A stretch of DNA of 64,000 nt from Marinobacterium sedimentorum (lineage in GTDB: Bacteria; Pseudomonadota; Gammaproteobacteria; Pseudomonadales; Balneatricaceae), in the NCBI RefSeq assembly GCF_024267675.1, contig NZ_JALDYX010000028.1, forward strand, positions 1 to 64,000, read 5' to 3'. The notes beneath the pieces were generated by a model that saw only the letters and a program-made list of their open reading frames with translations, made no database searches and was not told the origin of the DNA. The position numbers and the translations under genes were made by a program. Every line of letters starts with the position of its first letter. The first letter of the stretch is position 1. Shown piece by piece: positions 43,026 through 52,132 of the stretch.

Positions 43026-44108
43026 TTAGCGAATCTTCAGCGTCGCCAGACCGATCAACACCAGCACCACCGTGATGATCCAGAAACGCACGATAACCCG
43101 CGGCTCCGGCCAGCCTTTGAGCTCAAAGTGGTGATGAATCGGTGCCATGCGGAAGATGCGTCGGCCCGTCAGCTTGAACGAGGCCACCTGCAGAATCACC
43201 GACACTGTTTCCATCACGAAAACACCGCCCATGATCACCAGTACCAGCTCCTGTCGCACGATCACCGCCACTGTGCCCAGCGCAGCCCCCAGGGCCAGGG
43301 CACCGACATCACCCATGAAGACCTGAGCCGGATAGGTGTTGAACCAGAGAAAACCCAGCCCTGCGCCAACGATGGCACCGCAGAAAATAATCAGCTCACC
43401 GGCACCGGCGATATAGGGAATATTCAGATAGCTGGCGAACTGGCTGTGCCCGGTCAGGTAGGCGAAGACCGCGAGCGCGCCGGCCACCATGACCGTGGGC
43501 ATGATGGCCAGCCCGTCCAGACCGTCGGTGAGGTTGACCGCGTTGGAGCTGCCAACAATGACGAAATAGGTAAAGACGATAAAGAAGATGCCAAGATCCA
43601 GCGCCACTTCCTTGAAGAAGGGCACGATCAGAGTGGTTTCGGCCACACCCGGCGCCGAGCTATAGAGTGCGATGGCAGCCCCCAGGCCACCGACGGACTG
43701 CCAGAAATATTTCCAGCGGGCCGGCAGACCACGGGAGTTTTTCTCCACCACCTTGCGCCAGTCATCGACCCAGCCCACGGCGCCGAAAATAAAGGTCACG
43801 CCCATCAGTATCCAGACGTAGCGGTTGCCAAGATCACTCCACAGAAAGGTACTGATGCCGATCGCCAGCAAAATCAGGCCGCCGCCCATGGTCGGGGTGC
43901 CGGCCTTGCTGAGGTGGGACTGGGGGCCGTCATTACGCACCGACTGACCGATCTGGCGATTCTTCAGCAGACTGATCAGACGCGGGCCCGCGAACAGCGA
44001 GATCGCCAGCGCCGTCAGCACACCGAGAATGCCGCGCAGCGTAATATACTGAAACACAGCAAAGCCTTTAAAATACTGCGTCATAAATTCGGCAAAAATA
44101 ACCAGCAT
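43026..44108 (-). CDS. mraY: Phospho-N-acetylmuramoyl-pentapeptide transferase MraY
   Basis: MraY makes lipid I from UDP-MurNAc-pentapeptide and undecaprenyl phosphate. The 360-residue integral membrane protein has ten predicted helices. Motifs seen: KAGTPTMGGGLIL, GAVGWVDDWRKVV (catalytic Asp pair region), NAVNLTDGLDGLAI, FLWFNTYPAQVFMGDVGALALGAALG and MAPIHHHFELKGWPEPRVIVRFWII. Its ATG directly abuts the murF stop. Confidence 0.97.
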   Translation of the reverse strand: MLVIFAEFMTQYFKGFAVFQYITLRGILGVLTALAISLFAGPRLISLLKNRQIGQSVRNDGPQSHLSKAGTPTMGGGLILLAIGISTFLWSDLGNRYVWILMGVTFIFGAVGWVDDWRKVVEKNSRGLPARWKYFWQSVGGLGAAIALYSSAPGVAETTLIVPFFKEVALDLGIFFIVFTYFVIVGSSNAVNLTDGLDGLAIMPTVMVAGALAVFAYLTGHSQFASYLNIPYIAGAGELIIFCGAIVGAGLGFLWFNTYPAQVFMGDVGALALGAALGTVAVIVRQELVLVIMGGVFVMETVSVILQVASFKLTGRRIFRMAPIHHHFELKGWPEPRVIVRFWIITVVLVLIGLATLKIR

Positions 44109-45491
44109 CTAGTGAGATTCCCCTTGCGTCAGGCCAGATACGACCTGATCCATAGCGGCGCTGCGCGACCCCTTGACCAGCAGGGTTAGCTGCGCATGCG
44201 CCAGTGTATTAAGTGTGCCGATCAACTCGGCTCGGCTGTCAAAATTTTGCCCATCGCTACCGCCCTGTGTGCAATAGGCAGCAATCGCGTGACGACACAG
44301 GGGCCCGGTGGCATAGAAACCTTCGATACCGGCGCTGGCGGCATAGGCCCCCACCTCGCCATGCTGCTCGGCAGCATCAGCTCCGAGTTCCGCCATGTCA
44401 CCAAGTACCAGCACCCGCTCACCCGGCAGACTCGCCAGCACGTCGATGGCAGCCTTGACCGACGCGGGGTTGGCGTTATAGCTGTCATCAATCAGCCGAC
44501 AGCCGGCCACGCCCGCTATCGGCTTCATCCGCCCGGGCACCGCTTCGAAACGCTCCAGCCCCTGCACAATCAGATTCAGATCCAGACCCGCGGCAAAGGC
44601 CGCTGCCGCTGCCGCCAGGGCATTGGCGACGTTGTGACGCCCCAGCACCTGCAGACGCACAGCAGCACGCTGCTCTGCGACAACCAGCTCAAAGCCATGA
44701 CAGCCATTGGGCTGGTAATACAGGTCCGTGGCCGTCACATCCACATCGCTGCGGTCCAGCCCGAAGCTCAGTACCCGGCACTGCTCCAGCTGTCGCAGCC
44801 AGGTATACACGTGAGGATCATCGGCATTGACCACCGCCGTGCCACCGGCATTAAGACCATTGAAGATCTCGCCCTTGGCCCGCACCACTCCCTCGAGCGA
44901 CCCAAAGCCCTCCAGATGGGCACCAAAGGCGTTATTCAGCACAGCCACATCGGGCCTCGCCAGTCCCGACACATAGTCGATCTCGCCGGGGCCGCTGGCG
45001 CCCATCTCGATCACGGCATAACGGTGCTGCTGTTCCAGCCCGAACAGCGTCAGCGGTACGCCGATTTCGTTGTTCAGATTGCCGCGGGTTGCCAGCGTAG
45101 GGCCTGCGCCGGCCAGTATGGTAGCAAGCATTTCCTTAACAGAAGTTTTACCGCTACTGCCCGTAACCGCGATCAGGGAGCCGGTAAAAAAGGTGCGATT
45201 GTATTGCGCAATGGCACCGAGCGCGAGTCGCGCATCGGCGACAACCAGCTGCGGTATCGCCAGCGGCAACAGGCGCTCGACCACCGCCGCCACCGCCCCC
45301 TGGCGCTGGGCCTGGGCGACAAAGTCGTGGGCATCGAAATTCTCACCGCGCAGCGCCACAAACAGATCACCCGGCTGAATCCGGCGGGTATCGGTGCTGA
45401 CGCGGGCAATGCTGATGGCACTGCCATTACCGCCTTCAAGACGCCCATCCAGTACCGGCACCAGCTCGGCAAGACTGAAACACCCGATCAT
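44109..45491 (-). CDS. murF: UDP-N-acetylmuramoyl-tripeptide--D-alanyl-D-alanine ligase
   Basis: MurF adds the D-Ala-D-Ala dipeptide. The 460-residue product carries the family N-terminal motif SIARVSTDTRRIQPGDLFVALRGENFDAHDF, the P-loop VTGSSGKTSVKEMLATIL near 110-127, YAVIEMGASGPGEIDY, and LIDDSYNANPASVKAAID. Overlaps murE by 4 bases. Confidence 0.96.
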   Translation of the reverse strand: MIGCFSLAELVPVLDGRLEGGNGSAISIARVSTDTRRIQPGDLFVALRGENFDAHDFVAQAQRQGAVAAVVERLLPLAIPQLVVADARLALGAIAQYNRTFFTGSLIAVTGSSGKTSVKEMLATILAGAGPTLATRGNLNNEIGVPLTLFGLEQQHRYAVIEMGASGPGEIDYVSGLARPDVAVLNNAFGAHLEGFGSLEGVVRAKGEIFNGLNAGGTAVVNADDPHVYTWLRQLEQCRVLSFGLDRSDVDVTATDLYYQPNGCHGFELVVAEQRAAVRLQVLGRHNVANALAAAAAAFAAGLDLNLIVQGLERFEAVPGRMKPIAGVAGCRLIDDSYNANPASVKAAIDVLASLPGERVLVLGDMAELGADAAEQHGEVGAYAASAGIEGFYATGPLCRHAIAAYCTQGGSDGQNFDSRAELIGTLNTLAHAQLTLLVKGSRSAAMDQVVSGLTQGESH

Positions 45492-46987
45492 GACAGCGCC
45501 CCCTGTTTGCGCGCATCCAGCGCCTGCTGCGCGATCAGCTGATCGCTGAACGGACGACGCTGGCCGTTAATTTCCTGATAATCTTCATGCCCCTTGCCCG
45601 CAATCAGCACGATATCGCCAGCACCGGCACGGGCCAGGGTTTGCTGGATCGCCCGTGCCCGATCAGGTTCCACCTCGCAGCCCCTGGCACTGTCGATACC
45701 TTCCTGAATCATGTCGATAATGCGTGCCGGGTCTTCGCTGCGCGGATTGTCGCTGGTAATCACCACCCGATCCGCCAGGCGCGCGGCAATGCTGCCCATC
45801 TGGGCGCGCTTGCCGGTATCGCGGTCACCGCCGCAACCAAACAGGCACCAGAGCTGGCCCCCGACATGCTCGGCCAATGCCTGCAGCGCCTTTTCCAGCG
45901 CATCCGGCGTATGGGCGTAGTCGATAACCACCAGCGGCAGGGCGCCGCCACCAAAACACTCCATGCGACCACACACCGGCGTCAGGCCATTGAGGCCGCG
46001 CTGCAGCTGCTCGCTGTTAAGCCCGGCCAGTTGCAGCACCGCGGCACTGAGCAGCAGGTTACTGAGATTGAAGTGCCCCAGCAGGCGGTTCTGAATGTCC
46101 ATTTCGCCAAACTGAGTATGCAGCCGCAGCTGCATGCCGTTGCTGTTGAGCTGGCTGCTGACCGGATAAATATCAGCGTCCGCCCTGGTGCCAAAGGCCA
46201 GCAGCTCACGCACATCGGCATAAGGACGCTGCAGCAAACTGCGCCCGAAGGCATCATCGGCATTGATGGCCAGCAGTGGCACCGCCATGGCATCGAACAG
46301 GCGCGCCTTGGCGGCGCCGTAAGCCTCCATCGAACCGTGGTAGTCCAGATGATCGCGACTCAGGTTGCTGAACGCCGCCACGTCGAAGGCGATCCCTTCG
46401 ACTCGCCCCTGCTCCAGCGCGTGGGACGACACCTCCATCACCACCGTATCTGCACCCTGCGTACGGAAATCCGCCAGCAGGCGCTGCAGTGCGATGGGGT
46501 CCGGCGTGGTATGACTGGCGGTTGCCAGGGCGTCGATAAAGCCGTTGCCCACGGTGCCGATCAGCGCCGTGCGCCGCCCGGCAAGGTTCAGCGCCTGGGC
46601 AATGTAATGACTGCAGGAGGTCTTGCCGTTGGTTCCGGTCACGCCAATCATCTGCATGGCACGGCTCGGTTCGCCGTAGAACAGCGAGGCCATGGGGCCT
46701 ATGCGCCACGCCAGCTGTGCAACGGCCAGCACCGGCACGCCGAAATCGGCCTGCGCGACTGCTGCCGCCTCGGCCTCATCCACCAGCACCGCCACGGCGC
46801 CACGGGCGACCGCCGCAGGGATGAAGTCGACACCCCGATGCGTCAGCCCCGGGCGGGCGAAAAACAGCTCACCGGCCTGCAGCGTGCGGCTGTCCTGGGA
46901 CAGGCCCCCGATAACGAGCGAAGCCAGAGGGGTGTTAACCGCCTCTGGCAGGAGCTGTTGCAATCTAGCTTGCGCGATTTGAGTCAT
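45488..46987 (-). CDS. murE: UDP-MurNAc-tripeptide synthetase (meso-diaminopimelate type)
   Basis: MurE adds the third stem residue. The 499-residue product has SQDSRTLQAGELFFARPG, the ATP motif VTGTNGKTSCSHYIAQAL, EVSSHALEQGR, and the meso-DAP recognition motif SDNPRSEDP, which indicates a diaminopimelate-type wall as expected for gammaproteobacteria. It starts one base after the ftsI stop and overlaps murF. Confidence 0.96.
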   Translation of the reverse strand: MTQIAQARLQQLLPEAVNTPLASLVIGGLSQDSRTLQAGELFFARPGLTHRGVDFIPAAVARGAVAVLVDEAEAAAVAQADFGVPVLAVAQLAWRIGPMASLFYGEPSRAMQMIGVTGTNGKTSCSHYIAQALNLAGRRTALIGTVGNGFIDALATASHTTPDPIALQRLLADFRTQGADTVVMEVSSHALEQGRVEGIAFDVAAFSNLSRDHLDYHGSMEAYGAAKARLFDAMAVPLLAINADDAFGRSLLQRPYADVRELLAFGTRADADIYPVSSQLNSNGMQLRLHTQFGEMDIQNRLLGHFNLSNLLLSAAVLQLAGLNSEQLQRGLNGLTPVCGRMECFGGGALPLVVIDYAHTPDALEKALQALAEHVGGQLWCLFGCGGDRDTGKRAQMGSIAARLADRVVITSDNPRSEDPARIIDMIQEGIDSARGCEVEPDRARAIQQTLARAGAGDIVLIAGKGHEDYQEINGQRRPFSDQLIAQQALDARKQGALS

Positions 46988-46988
46988 G

Positions 46989-48704
46989 CTATTTCATCGC
47001 CACCCGCTTGGTATCCTTCTCTGGCCAGTCATCCGGCGCCACGTTCAGCAGCCGCAGCGCGCCGGCCGCAATACGCGAAAATACCGGCGCCGCCACCTCG
47101 CCACCAAAATATTCCTGCCCCTTGGGGTTATCGATCATCACCACCATGACCAGCTCCGGGTTTTCCACCGGCGCCACGCCTGCAAAGACCGACACATACT
47201 GATCGGCGATATAGCCCCCGGCGCCAATCTTGTGGGTCGTACCGGTCTTGCCGGCAATGCGATAGCCCGGCACCCGGGCCCGGGTGCCGGTGCCACCGCT
47301 GTGGGTTACCGTTTCCATCATGGCCAGCACATCCCGGGCCACCTGCTCCGGCATCACGCGCACCATGGGCGCAGGTTCGGTCTGCTTGAGCAGGGAAACG
47401 GGGCGAATCATGCCGTTGCTGGCGAAGGGAATATAGGCATGGGCCAGCTGCAGCGGCGTAACCGAAAGCCCATAGCCATAGGACATGGTGGCGCGCTCTA
47501 CGACCTGCTTTTCCGACACATAGGGCAGGGAACCCGACTGCTCGCCCGGGAAGCCCGTGCCCGGCACCTGCCCCAGACCCACGTTGGTCATCAGATTGCG
47601 CACTGCATCGCCGTGCATGCTGAGGGCCAGCTTGGTCACGCCGACGTTGCTGGACTTGGTAATAATGCCGGTGAGATCCAGGATGCCGTAGTTGCGGTGA
47701 TCCCGGATGGTGTGGCCCTTGATACGGATATAGCCCGGCGACACATCCACCGGAGTGTCGGGCTTGTACTGACCGCTCATCAGGGCTGCCGCTACGGTGA
47801 GCGACTTCATTGGCGAGCCGGGCTCGAACAGGTCCGTCAGGGCACGGTTGCGCAACGCACTGCTGCTGAGCTTGCTGCGATCATTGGGGTTGTAGGACGG
47901 CTGGTTCACCATGGCCAGCACCTCGCCGGTATGGGCATTGAGCACCACCGCCGCCGCGCCGTCGGCATGATGCACCTGCACCGCAGCCTTGAGCTCACGA
48001 TACGCCAGATACTGCAGCCGCAGGTCGATACTCAGCTGCAGGTTGCGGCCGGGGTCAGACTCTTCGAGCGAGCGGATGTGCTTGATGGTACGGCCAAGCC
48101 GATCCTTGAGCACCAGCTTGCTGCCAGGATCGCCGCGCAGCCAGTCGTTGTAGGCAAGCTCCATACCCTCCTGCCCTTCACCGTCAACATTGGTAAAGCC
48201 CACCAGGTGACTGGTGACTTCGGCCGCCGGATAGTAGCGCTTGTACTCCCGATCCACATGGATGCCGGGCACCCGTAACGCCGCGACCTGCTGAGCCAGT
48301 TCCGGTGACACCTGACGCCGCAGATAGATGAACTGGCGTGACTTGAATTCGTTGAGGCGGCCCAGCAGCTCGGTACGATCCAGCTCCAGCAGCTGCGCCA
48401 GACGTCCGAGGGACGGGTGATTCAGATCGGCCTTGCCAGGGTCGGCCCAAATGGTCGCCACAGGTGCGCTCACGGCCAGAGGCTCGCCGTTACGGTCGGT
48501 AATCTGGCCACGGTGCGCCGGAATCAGCATGGTGCGCAGGGTACGGGCATCACCCTGACTCTGCAGAAACGCCTGATCCTGACCATAGAGGGAAAACAGC
48601 TTGAACAGGATGGCCGAGGCGATGATCGCCAGCAGCCCAAACAGCAGTATTAGCCGCCAGCTCTTGGCCGCCTGATTGTCGACCTGGCGCGAATCAGCGC
48701 TCAT
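46989..48704 (-). CDS. ftsI: Septal transpeptidase PBP3 (FtsI)
   Basis: FtsI cross-links septal peptidoglycan with FtsW. From the ATG at 48704 (MSADSRQVDN) the product is 571 residues; an ATG at 48719 would add five. One membrane helix (about 17-40) precedes the non-catalytic domain with LIPAHRGQITDRNGEPLAVSAPV. The transpeptidase has the nucleophile Ser297 in SPMK, the SSN motif in ITKSSNVGVTKLA, and KTGTT in YRIAGKTGTTHKIG. The gene overlaps the end of ftsL. Confidence 0.96.
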   Translation of the reverse strand: MSADSRQVDNQAAKSWRLILLFGLLAIIASAILFKLFSLYGQDQAFLQSQGDARTLRTMLIPAHRGQITDRNGEPLAVSAPVATIWADPGKADLNHPSLGRLAQLLELDRTELLGRLNEFKSRQFIYLRRQVSPELAQQVAALRVPGIHVDREYKRYYPAAEVTSHLVGFTNVDGEGQEGMELAYNDWLRGDPGSKLVLKDRLGRTIKHIRSLEESDPGRNLQLSIDLRLQYLAYRELKAAVQVHHADGAAAVVLNAHTGEVLAMVNQPSYNPNDRSKLSSSALRNRALTDLFEPGSPMKSLTVAAALMSGQYKPDTPVDVSPGYIRIKGHTIRDHRNYGILDLTGIITKSSNVGVTKLALSMHGDAVRNLMTNVGLGQVPGTGFPGEQSGSLPYVSEKQVVERATMSYGYGLSVTPLQLAHAYIPFASNGMIRPVSLLKQTEPAPMVRVMPEQVARDVLAMMETVTHSGGTGTRARVPGYRIAGKTGTTHKIGAGGYIADQYVSVFAGVAPVENPELVMVVMIDNPKGQEYFGGEVAAPVFSRIAAGALRLLNVAPDDWPEKDTKRVAMK

Positions 48705-49104
48705 GACGCACGATCTCAATCATGCCAGGCTCGGGCACCAGCATGGCCAGGCGTTTGCTCGCAACCTGCTCAATGCGGTTGTTCGCCGCCCAGGCACTTT
48801 CTTCCAGCACCAGCTGGCCCCACTCCACCTGAAGCTCATCCCAGTTGGCAATCAGGTTCTGATGCTGGTTAAACAGTATGCGGTACTGATAGGCGCTGAA
48901 AATCACCGCCATGGCACTGCCAACCAGCAACAGCACCAGTACCAGCAGCACCATCGCCGGACGTGTCAGCTCTGCAGCACTGTACAGACGCAACGACGCT
49001 GCAGGGGCAGATTGGGTATCTGCCCCTGCAGCGTCGACGGATTTCCAACCCTGTAACCAGTACAGGATTCGGAACGGGCGCCAATCCATGGCTGGCAATT
49101 TCAT
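48694..49104 (-). CDS. ftsL: Cell division protein FtsL
   Basis: FtsL is a small bitopic protein forming FtsQLB. The 136-residue product has a long cytoplasmic N-terminus, a membrane helix AMVLLVLVLLLVGSAMAVIF (about 50-70), and a periplasmic leucine-zipper-like coil containing YRILFNQHQNLIANWDELQVEWGQLVLEESAWA. The length exceeds many FtsL (~95-120) because of the N-terminal segment, which includes a perfect 19-bp inverted repeat at 48994-49036. The start overlaps rsmH by 4 bases; ATG 49089 is an alternative. Confidence 0.9.
   Translation of the reverse strand: MKLPAMDWRPFRILYWLQGWKSVDAAGADTQSAPAASLRLYSAAELTRPAMVLLVLVLLLVGSAMAVIFSAYQYRILFNQHQNLIANWDELQVEWGQLVLEESAWAANNRIEQVASKRLAMLVPEPGMIEIVRHER
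48994..49036. repeat. Perfect 19-bp inverted repeat inside ftsL
   Basis: CGACGCTGCAGGGGCAGAT (48994-49012) and ATCTGCCCCTGCAGCGTCG (49018-49036) are exact reverse complements separated by TGGGT. In the ftsL mRNA this would fold into a very stable hairpin, encoding the cytoplasmic stretch around VDAAGADTQSAPAASL. Confidence 0.95.
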
Positions 49105-50039
49105 TTGATACGCACCGCGACTCGCATGACCGCGCTGCGTGCGCGGGGGTTTTGCTGAACTTCAGCGGGGCTGGCCTTGATCGCCTTGCCCGCGGACTTA
49201 AGACGCTGTTGCAGCATTTCCTGGGTCACGGGAATACCGCGCGGCAGATGCTCGTCACCCTTCACATGCTTGCGAATGAAGCGTTTGACGATGCGATCTT
49301 CCAGCGAATGAAAGCTGATCACCACCAGGCGGCCTCCTATCGACAGCAAATCCAGTGCCTGGTCCAGGCAACGCTCAAGGTCTTCCAGTTCCCGGTTTAT
49401 ATGAATCCGGATAGCCTGAAAGGCTCGCGTCGCCGGATGTTTCCCCTTCTCCCAGGCAGGGTTCGCTTCCGCGATAATCTTGGCCAACTGCGCCGTGGTG
49501 GTGATCTGCACCTCTTGGCGCGCCGCAACAACGGCACGCGCCATACGTCGGGCAAAGCGCTCTTCACCGTAAGTGAAGATCACATCTGCCATTTCCTTTT
49601 CATCGGCCGTCGCGATCCACTGCGCCGCGCTCTGACCAACATCGGGGTTCATCCGCATATCCAGCGGACCTTCATTCAGAAAACTGAAACCGCGCGTGGC
49701 ATCGTCCAGCTGCGGCGAGCTCACGCCCAGATCCAGCAGGATGCCGCCGACCTTACCGGCAAGCTGGCGCGCACGCACATACTGATCCATATCCGCAAAG
49801 GAACCACGCTCGATCTCAAAGCGGGGCTCGTCACCAAAACGCTGAGCGGCGTAGGCGATCGCCTCGGGGTCCTTGTCGATGGCCAGCACGCGCCCCTGCG
49901 ATTGCAGCTGTTCCAGAATCAGCCCGCTGTGACCGCCTCGCCCAAAGGTGCCATCTATATAGAAGGCATCCGGGTCCTGCACCAGGGCTTCGACCGCCTC
50001 GTGCAGCAATACGGTGGTGTGACTGAAATCCTGTATCAT
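49101..50039 (-). CDS. rsmH: 16S rRNA m4C1402 methyltransferase
   Basis: RsmH (MraW) methylates N4 of C1402 in 16S rRNA. The 312-residue protein starts FSHTTVLLHEAVEAL and shows the SAM-binding IDGTFGRGGHSGLIL, LAIDKDPEAI, GILLDLGVSSPQLDDATRGFSF and GGRLVVISFHSLEDRIVKRF. The length equals the family norm. It lies 36 bases after mraZ. RsmI, which 2'-O-methylates the same nucleotide, is encoded just upstream of rnpB. Confidence 0.97.
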   Translation of the reverse strand: MIQDFSHTTVLLHEAVEALVQDPDAFYIDGTFGRGGHSGLILEQLQSQGRVLAIDKDPEAIAYAAQRFGDEPRFEIERGSFADMDQYVRARQLAGKVGGILLDLGVSSPQLDDATRGFSFLNEGPLDMRMNPDVGQSAAQWIATADEKEMADVIFTYGEERFARRMARAVVAARQEVQITTTAQLAKIIAEANPAWEKGKHPATRAFQAIRIHINRELEDLERCLDQALDLLSIGGRLVVISFHSLEDRIVKRFIRKHVKGDEHLPRGIPVTQEMLQQRLKSAGKAIKASPAEVQQNPRARSAVMRVAVRIK

Positions 50040-50075
50040 TCGTGCTCGACAACCTGTGTGCTGTAATCAATTGGC

Positions 50076-50531
50076 TTACAGTGACAGCGTCTGCAACTCA
50101 TCCGGCAGCGCCATACCACCCTCTACATCTTTCAGATACTGCTCGCGGGTCTGATTCCAGAGATCCTCGCTCCAGATCTCGAACTTGCGACCCTGCCCCA
50201 GCAATATCACCTTCTTGTCGAGCCCCGCGTATTCGCGCAACGGCGCGGTCAGCAGCAATCGTCCGCTGCCATCCATCTCCAGATCCGTGGCATGACCAAT
50301 CAGGAGTCGCTGGATACGCCGCGCAGCCGGATTAAAACTCGGCAAGGCCTCGATTTTCTGCTGAATCTGCTCCCATTCGGGCAGTGGGTAGAGCAACAGA
50401 CAACGCTCTTCGGTATCAATGGTGGCCACCAGACAACCCTCGCATCCCGCCTGAATCTGCTGGCGATAGCGTGCCGGAATGGCCATGCGGCCCTTGGCAT
50501 CGAGATTGATTGGATTTACGCCTCGAAACAT
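50076..50531 (-). CDS. mraZ: Transcriptional regulator MraZ
   Basis: MraZ is the AbrB-like DNA-binding protein that represses its own division/cell-wall operon. The 151-residue product contains two SpoVT/AbrB-type halves with FRGVNPINLDAKGRMAIPARYR and IQRLLIGHATDLEMDGSGRLLLTAPLREYAGL, including the DxxGR motifs. It is the first gene of the cluster, with four TGGG repeats upstream as its likely operator. Confidence 0.96.
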   Translation of the reverse strand: MFRGVNPINLDAKGRMAIPARYRQQIQAGCEGCLVATIDTEERCLLLYPLPEWEQIQQKIEALPSFNPAARRIQRLLIGHATDLEMDGSGRLLLTAPLREYAGLDKKVILLGQGRKFEIWSEDLWNQTREQYLKDVEGGMALPDELQTLSL

Positions 50532-50571
50532 GGAGCCTTCACCCTCTGCTCAAACCACTTTCACCACGAAA

Positions 50572-50610
50572 TTCCCATAATTACCCACATCTGCCCACTT
50601 TACCCCACTT
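50572..50610 (-). promoter_or_regulatory. MraZ operator: four TGGG boxes at 10-bp spacing
   Basis: On the minus strand GTGGGGTAAA, GTGGGCAGAT, GTGGGTAATT and ATGGGAATTT follow each other; the TGGG cores (CCCA on plus) lie at 50574, 50584, 50594 and 50604, an exact 10-base period. The known MraZ boxes are direct TGGG-containing repeats of this spacing 5' of mraZ. A possible -10 (TATAGT) lies just upstream near 50617-50622. Confidence 0.85.
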
Positions 50611-50819
50611 GCGCACACTATAGGAACTAACCACAGGCAATGCAAGGCAGCCGGAGTGGCACCTTCCATGGAGATAAGCGAACGCATTAGCTAATTTAAA
50701 GCCACTGACAGAGTGTCAAGAGTGGCTGGAAAATAACTGATATAGGAATCAGTCAATTAGGACAAAAACGCGGAAATATCTGGCACGCGGGGTAACGCTA
50801 CTGCATGAGTAAATTAGTT
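50611..50819. other. Intergenic region between mraZ operator and rnpB
   Basis: No ORF is supported. On the minus strand a TTGACA occurs at about 50714-50719 and a TATAGT near the operator, so one or two promoters for the division cluster probably lie here. The end nearest rnpB should hold its terminator or processing site; no classical hairpin with a T-run was seen. Confidence 0.4.
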
Positions 50820-51187
<368 letters not shown>

Positions 51188-51254
51188 GCGCAAGAATACC
51201 AGTATCCACACAAAGCGCAAGCCACGGCAGCGGGCCTTTTTTACCCAGTTCCAC

Positions 51255-52097
51255 TCAGGCGTCGCGCCTAGTCAGCGCCAGCTGATAAAGAAAGTTCTTT
51301 TTCAGGCCGGTCAGCTTGGCGGCCAGCGCCGCGGCCTGCTTGATCGGCAGCTCTTCCAGCAGCACGTCAAGCACCCGCATGGCCTCGATGTTGACCTCAT
51401 CTTCGGCCGCCGCCGGCGCACCCTGCACCAGCACCACAAATTCACCTTTCTGCTGATTGGCATCCTGACGCATCCACTCAAGCAACTCAGATACCGGTGC
51501 ACCCTTTATAGTCTCGAATGTCTTGGTTAGCTCCCGTGCGGCCACCAGCATCCGCTCAGACCCGAAGCAGGCCTGCATGTCCTCCAGTGATGCCAGAATC
51601 CGGTGGGTAGACTCATAGAAGATAAGCGTGCGTTCCTCCCGCGCCAGCGCCTCCAGACGCTGGCGCCGCGCCAGACTCTTGGCCGGCAGGAAACCTTCGA
51701 ACACAAAGCGGTCGGACGGCAGGCCCGCCGCACACAACGCCGTCACCAGCGCACTGCAGCCCGGTACCGGCACAACCCTGAACTGAGCCTCGCGCACCGC
51801 CCGCACCAGCACGAAACCTGGGTCAGAAATCAATGGCGTTCCAGCATCAGAAATCAGTGCAATGCTTTCACCAGCAGCCAGGCGCTCAATAATTCGCTCG
51901 ATTCGCTGCCGTTCGTTGTGATCATGCACTGAAATCATGGGCGTTTTAATGTTAAAGTGCGCCATTAAACGTGCACTGTGACGGGTATCTTCCGCCGCGA
52001 TCAGTGACACTGTCTGCAGCACCTCAATTGCACGCGCAGTCATGTCTGCGAGATTGCCTATGGGTGTTGCGACAACATACAAAACCGCTTCCGACAT
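51255..52097 (-). CDS. rsmI: 16S rRNA 2'-O-methyltransferase (C1402)
   Basis: RsmI methylates the 2'-OH of C1402 of 16S rRNA. The product is 280 residues from the ATG at 52097 (MSEAVLYVVATPIGNLADMTARAI); the open frame upstream to 52223 overlaps lpoA and has no family similarity. Tetrapyrrole-methylase-type motifs are LIAAEDTRHSARLMAHF, ALISDAGTPLISDPGFVLV and VVPVPGCSALVTALCAAGLPSDRFVFEGFLP. Divergent from lpoA with only ~35 bases between starts. Confidence 0.96.
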   Translation of the reverse strand: MSEAVLYVVATPIGNLADMTARAIEVLQTVSLIAAEDTRHSARLMAHFNIKTPMISVHDHNERQRIERIIERLAAGESIALISDAGTPLISDPGFVLVRAVREAQFRVVPVPGCSALVTALCAAGLPSDRFVFEGFLPAKSLARRQRLEALAREERTLIFYESTHRILASLEDMQACFGSERMLVAARELTKTFETIKGAPVSELLEWMRQDANQQKGEFVVLVQGAPAAAEDEVNIEAMRVLDVLLEELPIKQAAALAAKLTGLKKNFLYQLALTRRDA

Positions 52098-52132
52098 CGT
52101 GAATCCATCCGTCTTTTGGGGTGACAGAGTAT

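Noticed and set aside
45587..47149. 520-codon plus-strand ORF opposite murE
   Set aside because: This is a shadow of murE, like similar antisense frames over murF, murD, ftsI, ftsZ and murC.
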